From Mesorhizobium sp. BR1-1-16 (GTDB lineage: Bacteria > Pseudomonadota > Alphaproteobacteria > Rhizobiales > Kaistiaceae): DNA of 64,000 nucleotides. A program made the position numbers and the translations under genes. This document shows, piece by piece, positions 40,820-50,660 of this stretch. The stretch's first letter is position 1; the number at the start of each line of letters is the position of its first letter. The DNA lies in NCBI RefSeq assembly GCF_020165495.1, contig NZ_JAIUIE010000009.1, positions 1 to 64,000 of the forward strand, given 5' to 3'. The notes below the pieces were generated by a model. The model had not been told where the DNA came from. It saw only the letters and a program-made list of their open reading frames with translations, and made no database searches.

Positions 40820-41806
40820 TCAGCCCTGCCACTGCGGCTTGTAGTCCGGGTTTTCGTCCAGCACCTTCTTGGTGATGATCGGCGGAACCTTGCCAAGCGA
40901 CATCTCGTCGGTGAAGGCCGGTGTTGCCTTGCCTTCGAGCGCGTCGACGACGCCGTTCAGCGCATATTCGCCCTCGCTCACCGGCAGCTGCGCCAGCGTG
41001 GCGGTCCAGCGGCCGGCCTTGATGGCGTCGATGGCGATCTGGTTGGCGCCGCCGCCCATCAGATAGAGCTTCGACGTGTCGATGCCGGCGTCCTGCAGGG
41101 CAATCTCGGCGCCGACAAGCTGCTGGTCGGCGTTTGAAAGCACGACGTTGATGTCCTTATGCGCCTGCAGGACGTCCTGCATGCCGGCCATCGACTTGTC
41201 CGGGTCGTAATTCCCCTCAACCGTCGCGACGATCTCGATGTTCTTATGCTCGCCGAGCACCTTCTGGTAGGTCTCGTAGCGCAGGTTGTCGAACGGATAG
41301 ATCTTCTGGCCGATGATGATGGCGACCTTGCAGGGATCCTTGTCGTTACAGAAATCGACGACCGCATCGGCCTGCGCCTTGGCGCCGATCGCCGGGTTCG
41401 AGGCGACAGTCGTGGTGAGGCCTGGCACCTGCGGCTCCAGCACGTCGAGCTTCGGCCCGATCGGGAACAGCGTCGTCGCGACCTTGACATTGGCCTTGAT
41501 CGCCTCTTCGACGGCGGCGGCAATGCCGACGCTGTCATTCGGACAGATCACGATGCCCTGGAACTTGCCGCCGGCGACGATGTCCTCGACCTGCGAGAAC
41601 TGCTTCGTGGCGTCGAATTCGCCATTGAAGATCTCCACCTCGACGCCCCGCGCCTTGGCTGCCTTCTGCACGCCTTCCCAGATGGCCTGATTGAAACCGT
41701 TCTGGCTGGAGGCGGCGAGGAACGCCACCTTGTATTCGGCGGCATGCGCGGCCGTCGAGAGCAGCGCGGCAAGGCCTGCTGCGAGCGCAATGGACTTCAC
41801 ATTCAT
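40820..41806 (-). CDS. Ribose-type periplasmic substrate-binding protein (RbsB-like)
   Basis: 328-aa periplasmic-binding-protein-4 family protein with a signal peptide (NVKSIALAAGLAALLSTAAHAA, cleavage near residue 22) and the typical opening YKVAFLAASSQNGFNQAIWEGVQKAA. Asp-rich ligand loops such as ICPNDSVG and LSNADQQLVG are visible. GAGGAGA precedes the ATG. It is encoded just after the amidohydrolase, pointing to uptake of the compound that the hydrolases degrade. Confidence 0.93.
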   Translation of the reverse strand: MNVKSIALAAGLAALLSTAAHAAEYKVAFLAASSQNGFNQAIWEGVQKAAKARGVEVEIFNGEFDATKQFSQVEDIVAGGKFQGIVICPNDSVGIAAAVEEAIKANVKVATTLFPIGPKLDVLEPQVPGLTTTVASNPAIGAKAQADAVVDFCNDKDPCKVAIIIGQKIYPFDNLRYETYQKVLGEHKNIEIVATVEGNYDPDKSMAGMQDVLQAHKDINVVLSNADQQLVGAEIALQDAGIDTSKLYLMGGGANQIAIDAIKAGRWTATLAQLPVSEGEYALNGVVDALEGKATPAFTDEMSLGKVPPIITKKVLDENPDYKPQWQG

Positions 41807-41909
41807 AATCTTATCTCCTCTTCCGGATTCCGGACTGGACGGCAGGATTGATTGTTCTTTTTGTTCGGCCGGCCGCGACGAGGCGGCTGGCCGGGTCTTA
41901 GGACCGATC

Positions 41910-43142
41910 TCAGTTCAGCGTGTTCTTCGCGAAACAGCCCCGCGCCATGATGGCCGGCATATGAGCGCCGTCGCCGGCAAGGCAGGTGATATCCGCGTAG
42001 GGGTCACCGTCGACAACCAGAAGGTCGGCGAAGGCACCCGGTGCGATCACACCGACATCACCCTCCATCCGGCAGAGCTTCGCGCCGACCAGCGTCGCCG
42101 AGCGGATGATCTCGGCATTGGGCAGGACACGGGCGAGGATCTCGAACTCCATCGTGTGATACTTCTGGAGCTCGCCAAGCAGGTCGGAACCGAACGCCAT
42201 CGGCAGCCCGGCCGCCTGCATGATCGCGAGTGACTGAAGCCCGGCCGACCGCACGGTCTCGATCTTCGCCGCCGCCTCGGGACCAAGCCCGAACTTCTCT
42301 CCTTCAAGCGCCAGTCCCTCATAGGCGACAAGCGTCGGAACGGCGATGCAGCCCGCCTCAGCGGCGATCGCCGCAGTCTCAGGCTGGATCAGATTGCAGT
42401 GCTCGAGCGAGGTAACGCCGCATTCGACGACACGGCGGATCGCCTTGTCGGTATAGACATGCGCCGAGACATAAGTGCCGGCGTTTTCCGCTTCCTCGAC
42501 GATGGCGCGGATCTCATCGCGCGAGTATTGCAGCGAGTGAATCGGGTCGGTCGGCGAGGCCACACCGCCATTCGCCATGATCTTGATGAACTTGGCGCCC
42601 TTGCGCAGTTCTTCGCGCGCAGCGAGACGCACGTTGTCCACGCCGTCCACGATGCGCCCGAGATTGCCGAGCCTCTCCTCCATCATCGAGGTGCGATCAT
42701 CGAGGCGCGGCCGCTGGTCGGCGTGCCCGCCGCTCATCGTGAGGCCCTTGCCGCAGATGACGAGCCTCGGCCCCGCGACGAGACCCTGCTCGATGGCCAT
42801 CACCAGGCCGAGATCGGCGCCGCAGCAATCCCGCACCGTGGTGAAGCCACGCTGCAGGATCGTTTCCATGATCTTGCCGGCCTTGAGCGCCGTCAGCGAC
42901 GACGGCTGTAGCGTATTGGCCGCGCCGTCGACCGTGGTCGAGACGACATGCAGGTGGCAGTCGATGAGGCCCGGCATGAGTGTCCGGCCAGCGAGATCGA
43001 TACGGGTGGCCGAAGCCGCCTTGATCGGCGCCTCCGACACTTCGACGATGCGGCCGCCATCGACCAGCACCTCGAAGCCTTCCAGCAGCGCATCCTGCGC
43101 GGGATCGAGCAGGCGCCCGCCAGTGAAGAGATAGGCGCTCAT
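41910..43142 (-). CDS. Metal-dependent amidohydrolase (prolidase/imidazolonepropionase-like)
   Basis: 410-aa amidohydrolase-1 family enzyme. Metal ligands are the HxH of GLIDCHLHVVSTT, the probable carbamylated Lys in KFIKIMANGG, and downstream His in VSAHVYTDKAIRR and SLEHCNLIQPE; the last metal Asp lies in PMAFGSDLLG. The subgroup holds Xaa-Pro/Xaa-Arg dipeptidases and hydrolases of cyclic amides. The start overlaps the stop of the hydantoinase B gene (four bases). Substrate is not assigned; the operon suggests a ring-opened or N-acyl intermediate. Confidence 0.88.
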   Translation of the reverse strand: MSAYLFTGGRLLDPAQDALLEGFEVLVDGGRIVEVSEAPIKAASATRIDLAGRTLMPGLIDCHLHVVSTTVDGAANTLQPSSLTALKAGKIMETILQRGFTTVRDCCGADLGLVMAIEQGLVAGPRLVICGKGLTMSGGHADQRPRLDDRTSMMEERLGNLGRIVDGVDNVRLAAREELRKGAKFIKIMANGGVASPTDPIHSLQYSRDEIRAIVEEAENAGTYVSAHVYTDKAIRRVVECGVTSLEHCNLIQPETAAIAAEAGCIAVPTLVAYEGLALEGEKFGLGPEAAAKIETVRSAGLQSLAIMQAAGLPMAFGSDLLGELQKYHTMEFEILARVLPNAEIIRSATLVGAKLCRMEGDVGVIAPGAFADLLVVDGDPYADITCLAGDGAHMPAIMARGCFAKNTLN

Positions 43143-44809
43143 CCGGCGGCCTCCGCGCTGTAGCCATAAATCTCGGCGGCGCGCTCGGCCGTCAGATAGC
43201 CATTTTTGAGATCATCGGCGATCGCAGCCGCATCACGCTCAGCCGGATTGCCAAAGCCGCCGCCATTTCCGGTCACGACCTTCACGATATCGTCGGTATT
43301 CAGCGGAATGTCGGTACCGAAGGAATAGCGCTCCGGCGCCTTGCCGGGACGAAGCACCTCGACATAATTCGGCGAACCGTCGAGACCGCCATCGACGCCC
43401 CAGGGCGGCATGCGCGAGCGGGTATAGCCAATCGAGAGGAAGTTGTTGTCGGCGCGGACACGGTAGTGGACATTGATGCCCTTGCCGCCACGCCAGGCCC
43501 CCTCGCCGCCCGCCTCCGGGTTAAGCGCCATCTGGTCGACCGCGAGGCCGTAGCGGGCCTCGGCGACCTCGGCCGGGCAGTTGAACGTGTCACCATGGAA
43601 GCCGGAGAAGATGGCGCTGTTGCCGTCATGGCCACGCCAGGCGCCCCAGCCGCCAAGCTGTGGCTCGACGATCGTGTAGTGACGGCCGTGATCGGGATGC
43701 GGCCCGCCGACGACAGTGCCGCAGATCGACGCGAAATTACCGGCCGGAACAAGACCCGGCAGATGCGGCGCCAGGCAGCGGAGGATCAGGTCGAACAGAC
43801 GGATCTCGACCTCGGAGTAGTAGCCAAGCGCGCCCGGCTCCACGACGTGGAAGATCGTGCCCGGCTTCGTGACGACGCGCAGCGGCTTGAAGAAACCGCC
43901 ATTGCCCGGCGCCTGCGTATCCGTCACCGCCTTGAAGGCAAGCTGCGCTGAGATCTCGACGCCCTCGCGGCTCGAATTCTTGGAGCCCGACTGCTTCGGA
44001 TTGTCGGTCAGATCGATGACGAATTCATCGTCCGTGATCTCGACCGTCACCTTGTGAATGGCCCCGTCGTCCTGCTCTTCCGTGAAATGGAAGATGCCCT
44101 TCGGCAGCGTCTTCAGGGCAGCACGGGCGCGGCGCTCGCCGAGCTCCATGAAGTCGGCCAGCGCCGCCTCGAAGGTCTCGGTGCCGTATTTTTCGACGAG
44201 TTCGAGAATGCGTCGCTCGCCGATCCGCGCACCGGCAATGCCGGCCCAGAGATCGCCCCGCAGATAATCCGGCAGGCGCGAATTTACATAGAGGATGTCG
44301 AACACGGCCTCGTTCGGAACGCCGGCATTGACCAGCTTCACCGCGGGAATGCGAACGCCCTCCTGGAAGATAGAGGTGGCATCTGAAGACATCGACCCCG
44401 GCACCATGCCGCCGACATCGTTCCAATGCGCGATATTCGCGGTCCAGGCGACAATCCGGCCTTCCGAGAAGACCGGCATCGCAAGGATCATGTCGTTCAA
44501 ATGCGTGACGCCGCCCCAATAGGGATCGTTGGAGGCGAAGAGATCGCCGGGCGCAATCGTCTCGGCGGGATGCTTTTCAAGGATGCGCTTCACCGCCTTG
44601 TCGAGCACGCCGACAAAGGCCGGGATGCCGGCACCCGACGAGGCGATTTCGCCCTTTGCGTCGCAGATGCCGGTGCCCATATCGAGCACCTCATAGATGA
44701 TGGCGCTCATCGAGGTCTTGCGCTGCGCCGCGAACATCTCGTCCGCCACGGCCTCCAGCGCGTTCTGAATGATATCGAGGGTAACAGGGTCGAAGGTTTT
44801 GTCGCTCAT
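43139..44809 (-). CDS. Hydantoinase B/oxoprolinase family protein (HyuB-type subunit)
   Basis: 556-aa subunit of an ATP-dependent hydantoinase/oxoprolinase complex. Family features are FDPVTLDIIQNALEAVADEMF at the N-terminus, GDLFASNDPYWGGVTHLNDM, and VTGNGGGFGNPAERD near the C-terminus. With HyuA it hydrolyses a five-membered cyclic amide such as N-methylhydantoin or 5-oxoproline. The start is ATG 44809, after a modest AGGGG, two codons away from the HyuA stop. Confidence 0.93.
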   Translation of the reverse strand: MSDKTFDPVTLDIIQNALEAVADEMFAAQRKTSMSAIIYEVLDMGTGICDAKGEIASSGAGIPAFVGVLDKAVKRILEKHPAETIAPGDLFASNDPYWGGVTHLNDMILAMPVFSEGRIVAWTANIAHWNDVGGMVPGSMSSDATSIFQEGVRIPAVKLVNAGVPNEAVFDILYVNSRLPDYLRGDLWAGIAGARIGERRILELVEKYGTETFEAALADFMELGERRARAALKTLPKGIFHFTEEQDDGAIHKVTVEITDDEFVIDLTDNPKQSGSKNSSREGVEISAQLAFKAVTDTQAPGNGGFFKPLRVVTKPGTIFHVVEPGALGYYSEVEIRLFDLILRCLAPHLPGLVPAGNFASICGTVVGGPHPDHGRHYTIVEPQLGGWGAWRGHDGNSAIFSGFHGDTFNCPAEVAEARYGLAVDQMALNPEAGGEGAWRGGKGINVHYRVRADNNFLSIGYTRSRMPPWGVDGGLDGSPNYVEVLRPGKAPERYSFGTDIPLNTDDIVKVVTGNGGGFGNPAERDAAAIADDLKNGYLTAERAAEIYGYSAEAAG

Positions 44810-44813
44810 CGGT

Positions 44814-46883
44814 TCAGCCCCTGATCTCGATATGGGTGTTGCCGAAATCATCGATCGAAACGCGATTGCCGGGATGGACGATGATGGTCGTGCCCGGATC
44901 CTCGATCACGGCCGGGCCGTTGAAGGCCATGCCCGGCTCCAGCTTCTCGGCATTGTAAATCACTGCCTCGTGCAAGCCTTCGGTCGCATAATCGACCTGG
45001 CGATGGCCCTTCACGGCGTCCTCGAGTTTCGCGCCGGTCTTCGGCAGTGCGACGATCTCGAGCTTGCCGACTTCGGCCGAGGCGATGAGATGGAGGCCGA
45101 CGATCTCGACCGGCGCCTTGAGCCGATAGGTATATTCGCGCTCGTAGATCGCGTGGAACTGCTCAACCATCGTGGCGAGCTTCGCCTCATCGACGGGACC
45201 CGGTTCGATCGGCACCTCGACCGAATGCTCCTGGTTCTGGTAGCGGCATTTCACCATCGGCCGGAAGGTGATCTTGTCGGCGGCAACATCTTCCTCGCCG
45301 AATTGGGCGGTGGCATGGGCGCAGGCTTCGCGCACAAGCGCATCAAGCGCCGCGGTGTCGGTCTCGTCCATCAGACGCGTCAGGAAATAGTCGCGGCGAA
45401 GGTCGGACATCATCATGCCCCAGGCCGAGAACACCGGCGCACCACGCGGCACGACGACTTTCCGCACGCCCAGTTCCTGCCCGAGCGCCACGCCATGCAT
45501 CGCGCCGCCGCCGCCGAAGACGACAAGCGTGAAATCGCGCGGGTCATGGCCACGATTGAGCGACACCAGCTTCAGAGCGTTGACCATGTTGGAATTGGCG
45601 ATGCGGACGATGCCGCGCGCGGCCTCCTCGATCGAGACGCCGAGCGCCTCGGCGAGCGGCGTCATGGCGGCGGTGACGGAGGCCATGTCGGCGATCACCT
45701 CGCCGCCGCAGAAATAGTCGCGGTTGATGCGGCCGAGCACGAGATTGGCGTCGGTCGTCGTCGGCTTGGTGCCGCCGCGGCCATAGGCGGCCGGACCGGG
45801 CGAAGCGCCGGCTGACTGCGGTCCGACATGCAGCTTGCCGAACTCATCGACCCGCGCGATCGAACCGCCGCCATTGCCGATCTCGACCAGATCGACCACC
45901 GGGACCATGATCGGATAGCCGGCCGATTTGCGGCTGCGCTCGATCCAGTAATCGGTCTTGATGCGGACCTGGCCGTTCTCGATCAGCGAGCATTTCGCCG
46001 TGGTGCCGCCGATATCGAGCGCCAGCACATTCGGCTCGCCGATGATGCGGCCAAGCTCCGCCGCGCCCCAGAAGCCGGAAGCCGGGCCCGATTCCACCAT
46101 GGTGATCGGGATCGCCTTCGTCGAGCGCAGCGAGTCGACGCCGCAGTTCGACTGCATGATGTAGAGGCGGCCACCATAATTCGCCGAGGCGAGCCCTTCC
46201 TCGATGCGGGTGAGATAGCGCTCTGCCACAGGCTGGACATAGGCCGAGAGGACAGCCGTGTTGGTCCGCTCGTATTCGCGCCATTCGCGCGTGATCTGGT
46301 GGGAGGCGACGACCGAGACTTCCGGCCAGAGACGGCGGATCTCGGCGGAGACGGCGAGTTCATGCACCGGATTGGCGTATGAATGCAGCAGGCAGACCGC
46401 GACCGCCTCGACGCCCTCGGCGCGGAATCCATCGAGGATCTCCGGCAGGACTGAGAGATCGAGCGGCGTCTTTTCCTCCCCGCGATAGCTGATGCGTCCC
46501 GGCACTTCGCGGCGAAGATAGCGCGGCACGAAGGGCGTCGGCTTCTCATACATGAGATTGAAGAAGTCCGGCCGGTTGCCGCGCGCGATCTCCAGCACGT
46601 CGCGGAAGCCCTCGGTCGTGATCAGCGCCGTCCTGGCGCCCTTGCGCTCGGTCAGCGCGTTGATCACGACGGTGGTGCCATGGGCGAAGAAATCGACCGA
46701 GGCGATGTCGACATCGCCCTTTTTGAGCACGTTGAGCACGCCAGCCTCGAAATTCGGCGGCGTCGTGTCGGATTTCGCGGTGCGGATGGTCTGCTTGCCG
46801 GTCGCGGTATCGGTCTCGAAATAGACGAGGTCGGTGAATGTGCCGCCGACATCCGTCGCTACGCGGAGAGTGGTCTCTGCCAT
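44814..46883 (-). CDS. Hydantoinase A/oxoprolinase family protein (HyuA-type subunit)
   Basis: 689-aa ATP-binding subunit of the complex, of the ASKHA fold. The N-terminal RVATDVGGTFTDLVYFE is the phosphate loop and LALDIGGTTAKCSLIENG the second phosphate-binding motif. VVFGGGGAMHGVALGQELG matches the late conserved glycine-rich segment. It energises ring opening by phosphorylating the cyclic amide. It lies upstream of HyuB and downstream of the GAF protein. Confidence 0.93.
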   Translation of the reverse strand: MAETTLRVATDVGGTFTDLVYFETDTATGKQTIRTAKSDTTPPNFEAGVLNVLKKGDVDIASVDFFAHGTTVVINALTERKGARTALITTEGFRDVLEIARGNRPDFFNLMYEKPTPFVPRYLRREVPGRISYRGEEKTPLDLSVLPEILDGFRAEGVEAVAVCLLHSYANPVHELAVSAEIRRLWPEVSVVASHQITREWREYERTNTAVLSAYVQPVAERYLTRIEEGLASANYGGRLYIMQSNCGVDSLRSTKAIPITMVESGPASGFWGAAELGRIIGEPNVLALDIGGTTAKCSLIENGQVRIKTDYWIERSRKSAGYPIMVPVVDLVEIGNGGGSIARVDEFGKLHVGPQSAGASPGPAAYGRGGTKPTTTDANLVLGRINRDYFCGGEVIADMASVTAAMTPLAEALGVSIEEAARGIVRIANSNMVNALKLVSLNRGHDPRDFTLVVFGGGGAMHGVALGQELGVRKVVVPRGAPVFSAWGMMMSDLRRDYFLTRLMDETDTAALDALVREACAHATAQFGEEDVAADKITFRPMVKCRYQNQEHSVEVPIEPGPVDEAKLATMVEQFHAIYEREYTYRLKAPVEIVGLHLIASAEVGKLEIVALPKTGAKLEDAVKGHRQVDYATEGLHEAVIYNAEKLEPGMAFNGPAVIEDPGTTIIVHPGNRVSIDDFGNTHIEIRG

Positions 46884-46906
46884 GCTCGTGCTTCCGTTCG
46901 TGGAAT

Positions 46907-47428
46907 TCAGGCCGCGCCAGCGGCGTCGCGCGCCGCGGCCTTGTCCGCCGCCATGAAGGCGATGGCTGCAAATGGCCGAAGCTGCATCGCGATGGCCATG
47001 CGCTCGGGCGTGTAGTGGCCCTTGGCATCGAGGAGGTTCAGCGTACCGACGACATCTCCGGCTATAACCACCGGAATATTGCAGCCGCTCTCGCAGCCGA
47101 GCGACTGGATCAGCGGCCAGTCGGCAAAGACCTCGGCGATCTGCTCGATCGTGTTCGAGACATAGGGCTGCTGCTTCTCGATCACTGTCTCTGACCAGAT
47201 GCCGATCGACATCGGCTTGAAGCCGCCAGTCGGATAGGCGGTCTCGTTACCGGAATAGGTGCGGCGCGCGAGACCGGCGATAGAATCATAGGTCATGGCC
47301 GTGAAGAGCTGGGTGCCGACCATCTCCTCGGTGATGCGCTGCAGCACCTCGAATGCACGCCGCGGCTGATCGGCTTCCGCGACCGCCGCCATGAACTCAT
47401 CCCAATAGTCGTTGACGCTGGCCGTCAT
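46907..47428 (-). CDS. GAF domain protein of the hydantoinase operon
   Basis: 173-aa protein that is nearly all one GAF fold (about residues 20-165): LFTAMTYDSIAGLARRTYSG, WSETVIEKQQPYVSNTIEQI, and GCNIPVVIAGDVVGTLNLLDAKGHY. No output domain is attached. Cysteines in LGCESGCNIPV could bind a ligand or metal. The start is ATG 47428 after GAGGAGCAGGA; the frame is open 18 codons further. Placement between M20 and HyuA genes suggests a sensor of, or binding partner for, the pathway substrate. Function is unknown. Confidence 0.83.
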   Translation of the reverse strand: MTASVNDYWDEFMAAVAEADQPRRAFEVLQRITEEMVGTQLFTAMTYDSIAGLARRTYSGNETAYPTGGFKPMSIGIWSETVIEKQQPYVSNTIEQIAEVFADWPLIQSLGCESGCNIPVVIAGDVVGTLNLLDAKGHYTPERMAIAMQLRPFAAIAFMAADKAAARDAAGAA

Positions 47429-47555
47429 GGCATCCTGCTCCTCATTCACCTGAGAATTATCCTGTATCCAGACTGTCGACAAGCCGAAATTGCCCCTTTC
47501 CGCCTGTCTCTTGGGCAGCCGCGGCGTTTTGCACGTTCTGCCCAGGGATTGACCG

Positions 47556-48854
47556 TCAGGCGTGGCCAGAGGCCTTCGGGCGCGTTCCGCACCATTCCGC
47601 GATGAAGAGGGCGATCGCCTTTGTCGTCTCGATCATGCTCGCAAGGTCGGTTCGCTCGGCGGCGCTATGCGCGCCCGATCCGCGCGGCCCGTAGCAGAGC
47701 GTCGGAATGCCGTAATAGAGATCGTATTGGCGCGTATCGCTCGTCGCGGTCATGCTGAAGCGCTCCAACGGAGTGGCGAACACAGCCTCATGGACGCGTT
47801 CGAGGACAGCTTCCGCCTCGGAGCCCGGCTCGAAGACATGGCCGTCGGCCTGGAAGCCGATCCAGGTCAGTGCCGGTGGCGCATCGGCGCCGAGCCGCTC
47901 CGCACAGTCGGCAACGGTTTCCAGCACCCAGGCGCGCATATCCGGCAGCGAATCGCCCGGAAGCACAGAGAGCCGGCATTCGATTTCGCACCAGGCCGGC
48001 ACCGATCCGAGCCAATCACCGCCTCGGATCTTGCCGCAGCTGAACTTCACCGGGTTCTCGATATGACCAAACCAGGGATGAGAGCGCGCGCGCTCGTTGA
48101 TCCGCGCCGTGAGAGCCTGAAGCGCAGTGATGTAGTCATAGGTGGCCAGAATGGCGCTGGCGCCGGCCTGCGCCTGAAGCACATGGACGGGCTTGCCGAG
48201 AATGCGCAGGCGGAACCAGACCGAGCCGAGCTCGGCACGGATGAGCTTGTTGTCCATCGATTCCGGAATGAAGCAAGCATCAGCGCGATAGCCACGCTCA
48301 AGCGTCGCCAGCGCGCCATTGCCGGTGCACTCCTCCTCGCTCACCGTTTCGACGAACACATCCGCCGCCGGCTCGAGGCCGATGGCTGCGAGCGCATCGA
48401 GAGCAAAGATCATCGAGGCCACGCCGACTTTCATGTCGGTGCTGCCGCGGCCATACATGAAGCCGTCCTTGATCACCGGCTCAAACGGGGGATGCGCCCA
48501 TTGCTCCAGCGGCCCGGTCGGCACGACATCGATATGCCCCTGCAGGATCAGGCTGCGGCCGGCGGGCTCAGGCGCGCGGAAGGCGGCAACGACCTGCACC
48601 GCCTTCTCATAATCGACGTCGACGATCGCCGAGGCGCCTGGCTTGCCGGCAATCGGCACTTCGGCAATCGTGAAGCGATCGACGACCCCGCCCCGCGACG
48701 CCAGCTCGCCGGCGATGAAATCCTGGCAGGCGGCTTCCTTGCCGCGGGTCGTATCGAAGGAAACGAGCTTGGCGAGGAATGCCGTCTGCGCTGCAGCGTT
48801 CGCCTCGATAGCGCTAGAGAGAAGCGCGAGCAGCCCGGTTGTATCGGTCGTCAT
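47556..48854 (-). CDS. M20 family metallopeptidase/deacylase (ArgE/DapE-like)
   Basis: 432-aa zinc amidase. The active-site pattern is LQGHIDVVPTG (zinc His), GRGSTDMKVGVASM (bridging Asp) and ETVSEEECTGNGAL (catalytic and zinc Glu), with an ending that carries GPRGSGAHSAAERTDLASM with the last zinc His. Members hydrolyse N-acyl or N-carbamoyl amino acids and dipeptides. The start is ATG 48854. It follows the peptide-type importer genes and probably acts on the imported molecule or the product of the hydantoinase. Confidence 0.92.
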   Translation of the reverse strand: MTTDTTGLLALLSSAIEANAAAQTAFLAKLVSFDTTRGKEAACQDFIAGELASRGGVVDRFTIAEVPIAGKPGASAIVDVDYEKAVQVVAAFRAPEPAGRSLILQGHIDVVPTGPLEQWAHPPFEPVIKDGFMYGRGSTDMKVGVASMIFALDALAAIGLEPAADVFVETVSEEECTGNGALATLERGYRADACFIPESMDNKLIRAELGSVWFRLRILGKPVHVLQAQAGASAILATYDYITALQALTARINERARSHPWFGHIENPVKFSCGKIRGGDWLGSVPAWCEIECRLSVLPGDSLPDMRAWVLETVADCAERLGADAPPALTWIGFQADGHVFEPGSEAEAVLERVHEAVFATPLERFSMTATSDTRQYDLYYGIPTLCYGPRGSGAHSAAERTDLASMIETTKAIALFIAEWCGTRPKASGHA

Positions 48855-48942
48855 GTCGTTTCCAAGCCCTTTTTGTCTCTTTGAATTGGCGACGACGCCG
48901 GGCAGGCCCGACGCGCCACGACCCATTGGATGGGAAGCACCT

Positions 48943-49770
48943 TTACGATGCAGCGGTTCCGGTACCCGGAGCGCCGGCCCGGATTGCCTCGCGCAGTTGC
49001 GCTTCCTCGTCGGTCACAACGGGCACGGCGCCGATGAGCTGGCGCGTGTAAGCGCTTTTGGGATCGGCGAAAATGGCGTCCACGCCGCCTGTCTCGACGA
49101 GCCTGCCCTTCTGGAACACGCTGACCCGGGTCGCGATCGAACGGACGACGGCGAGATCATGCGTGATGAAGAGATAAGTAAGCCCATGCGCGAGCCGCAG
49201 CCGGTGTAGCAATTGCAACACGCGGGCCTGGACCAGCACGTCGAGGGCCGAAGTCGGCTCGTCGAGCACGATCAGCTCGGGCTCGCAGGCGAGCGCCCGC
49301 GCGATTGCGACGCGCTGGCGCTGTCCGCCCGAGAGACCGCGCGGCGAGCGGCTGGCCATATCCGCATCGAGCCCCACCTCGGCAAGCAGCGCCTCGACCC
49401 GCTGCCGACGGTCGGCGCTGACGCCGATCGCATGGACGTCGAGCGGCAGGCGGACGCTGGCGCCGACGCTGCGGCGCGGATTGAGCGCCGAGAGCGGGTT
49501 CTGCTGCACGAGCTGGATCGAACGTTTCTGCGCGTGCGAGCGGTCGCCCGGCAGCGGGACGCCATTGAACAGGATCGCGCCAGATGTCGGCAGCATCAGC
49601 CCGAGCACGAGATTGGCGATCGTCGTCTTGCCGGAGCCGCTCTCGCCGACGATCGCATGGCATTCGCCACGCTCGAAGCCGAGTGAGACATCGTCGAGCG
49701 CCGTCACACGATGGCCGTCGGCCGAGAACACCTTGCCAATTTGGTCGAGCTGGAGAATGGGCGTCGTCAT
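48943..49770 (-). CDS. Peptide-type ABC transporter ATP-binding protein (DppF/OppF-like)
   Basis: 275-aa ATPase. Walker A GESGSGKTTIANLVLG, Q-loop QLVQQNPLSALNPRRSVG, signature LSGGQRQRVAIARAL and Walker B LIVLDEPTSALD are complete. The start at ATG 49770 overlaps the stop of the partner ATPase gene. Last gene of the peptide-type importer cassette. Confidence 0.95.
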   Translation of the reverse strand: MTTPILQLDQIGKVFSADGHRVTALDDVSLGFERGECHAIVGESGSGKTTIANLVLGLMLPTSGAILFNGVPLPGDRSHAQKRSIQLVQQNPLSALNPRRSVGASVRLPLDVHAIGVSADRRQRVEALLAEVGLDADMASRSPRGLSGGQRQRVAIARALACEPELIVLDEPTSALDVLVQARVLQLLHRLRLAHGLTYLFITHDLAVVRSIATRVSVFQKGRLVETGGVDAIFADPKSAYTRQLIGAVPVVTDEEAQLREAIRAGAPGTGTAAS

Positions 49771-50657
49771 GCCGAGAAGCCCTGCGGTTCGCCGCAACCT
49801 TCATGGGTGATCATGGGGCTCTCGAAATCGGGGCTGCGTTCGGGGAGATCCGGCAGGCCGCCGCCCGAGATCTTCGGGATCGCCGCGAGAAGGGCGCGCG
49901 TATAGGGGTGCAGCGGATCGCGGAAGAGCTGCGCCGTGGTGCCATGTTCGACGATACGGCCGCGATAGATGACATAGACGCGGTCGGCGAATTCCCGGAC
50001 GACACCGAGATTATGCGAGATGAGCAGGACCGCTGTGCCGCGCTTCTCGGTCAGATCATGCATCAGCGCCAAAGTCTGCGCCTGCACAGTCACGTCGAGC
50101 GCCGTGCCTGGCTCGTCGGCGATCAGCAGCGCCGGGCGATTGGCGAGCGCCATGGCGATCATCACGCGCTGGTTCATGCCGCCTGAAAGCTGGAAGGCGT
50201 AGGAATCGAGCGCACGCTTCAGATCGGGAATGCTGACCTCGGCAAGTGCCGCTTCAGCGCGCGCATCCGCATCAGCGACGCTGATCCGCCGACCCCCCGA
50301 GCGCAGCACGTCGCGGAACTGGCCGCGGATGCGGAAGGTCGGGTTCAGCGCCGATGTCGGATCCTGGAAGATCATGGCGACACGATTGCCCCTGCGGCGT
50401 GCGATCTCAGGCCCGCCATCGATCGCCTCGATGCCGTCGAAGCGGATCGAGCCTGTCGCGTGAACCTTCGGGCTCTCCTGCAGGAGGCCCATCGCGAGAC
50501 GCGCCGTCACCGACTTGCCGGAGCCGGATTCGCCGACCAGCGCCACCTTTTCGCCAGCGCGCACATGCAGCGAAATGCCGTGCAGCACGGCACTCTGGCT
50601 GCGCCGGCTGCCAAAGGCGAGGCGCAGATCGCGAATGGCGAGAACCGCTTCCGTCAT
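49767..50657 (-). CDS. Peptide-type ABC transporter ATP-binding protein (DppD/OppD-like)
   Basis: 296-aa ATPase. Walker A GESGSGKSVTARLAMG, signature LSGGMNQRVMIAMAL and Walker B LLIADEPGTALD are intact, and the C-terminus carries the short oligopeptide-transporter tail (LHPYTRALLAAIPKISG). Its Walker B has GTALD in place of the common TTALD, a mild departure. It is followed by the DppF-like gene with ATGA overlap. Confidence 0.95.
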   Translation of the reverse strand: MTEAVLAIRDLRLAFGSRRSQSAVLHGISLHVRAGEKVALVGESGSGKSVTARLAMGLLQESPKVHATGSIRFDGIEAIDGGPEIARRRGNRVAMIFQDPTSALNPTFRIRGQFRDVLRSGGRRISVADADARAEAALAEVSIPDLKRALDSYAFQLSGGMNQRVMIAMALANRPALLIADEPGTALDVTVQAQTLALMHDLTEKRGTAVLLISHNLGVVREFADRVYVIYRGRIVEHGTTAQLFRDPLHPYTRALLAAIPKISGGGLPDLPERSPDFESPMITHEGCGEPQGFSA

Positions 50658-50660
50658 CGA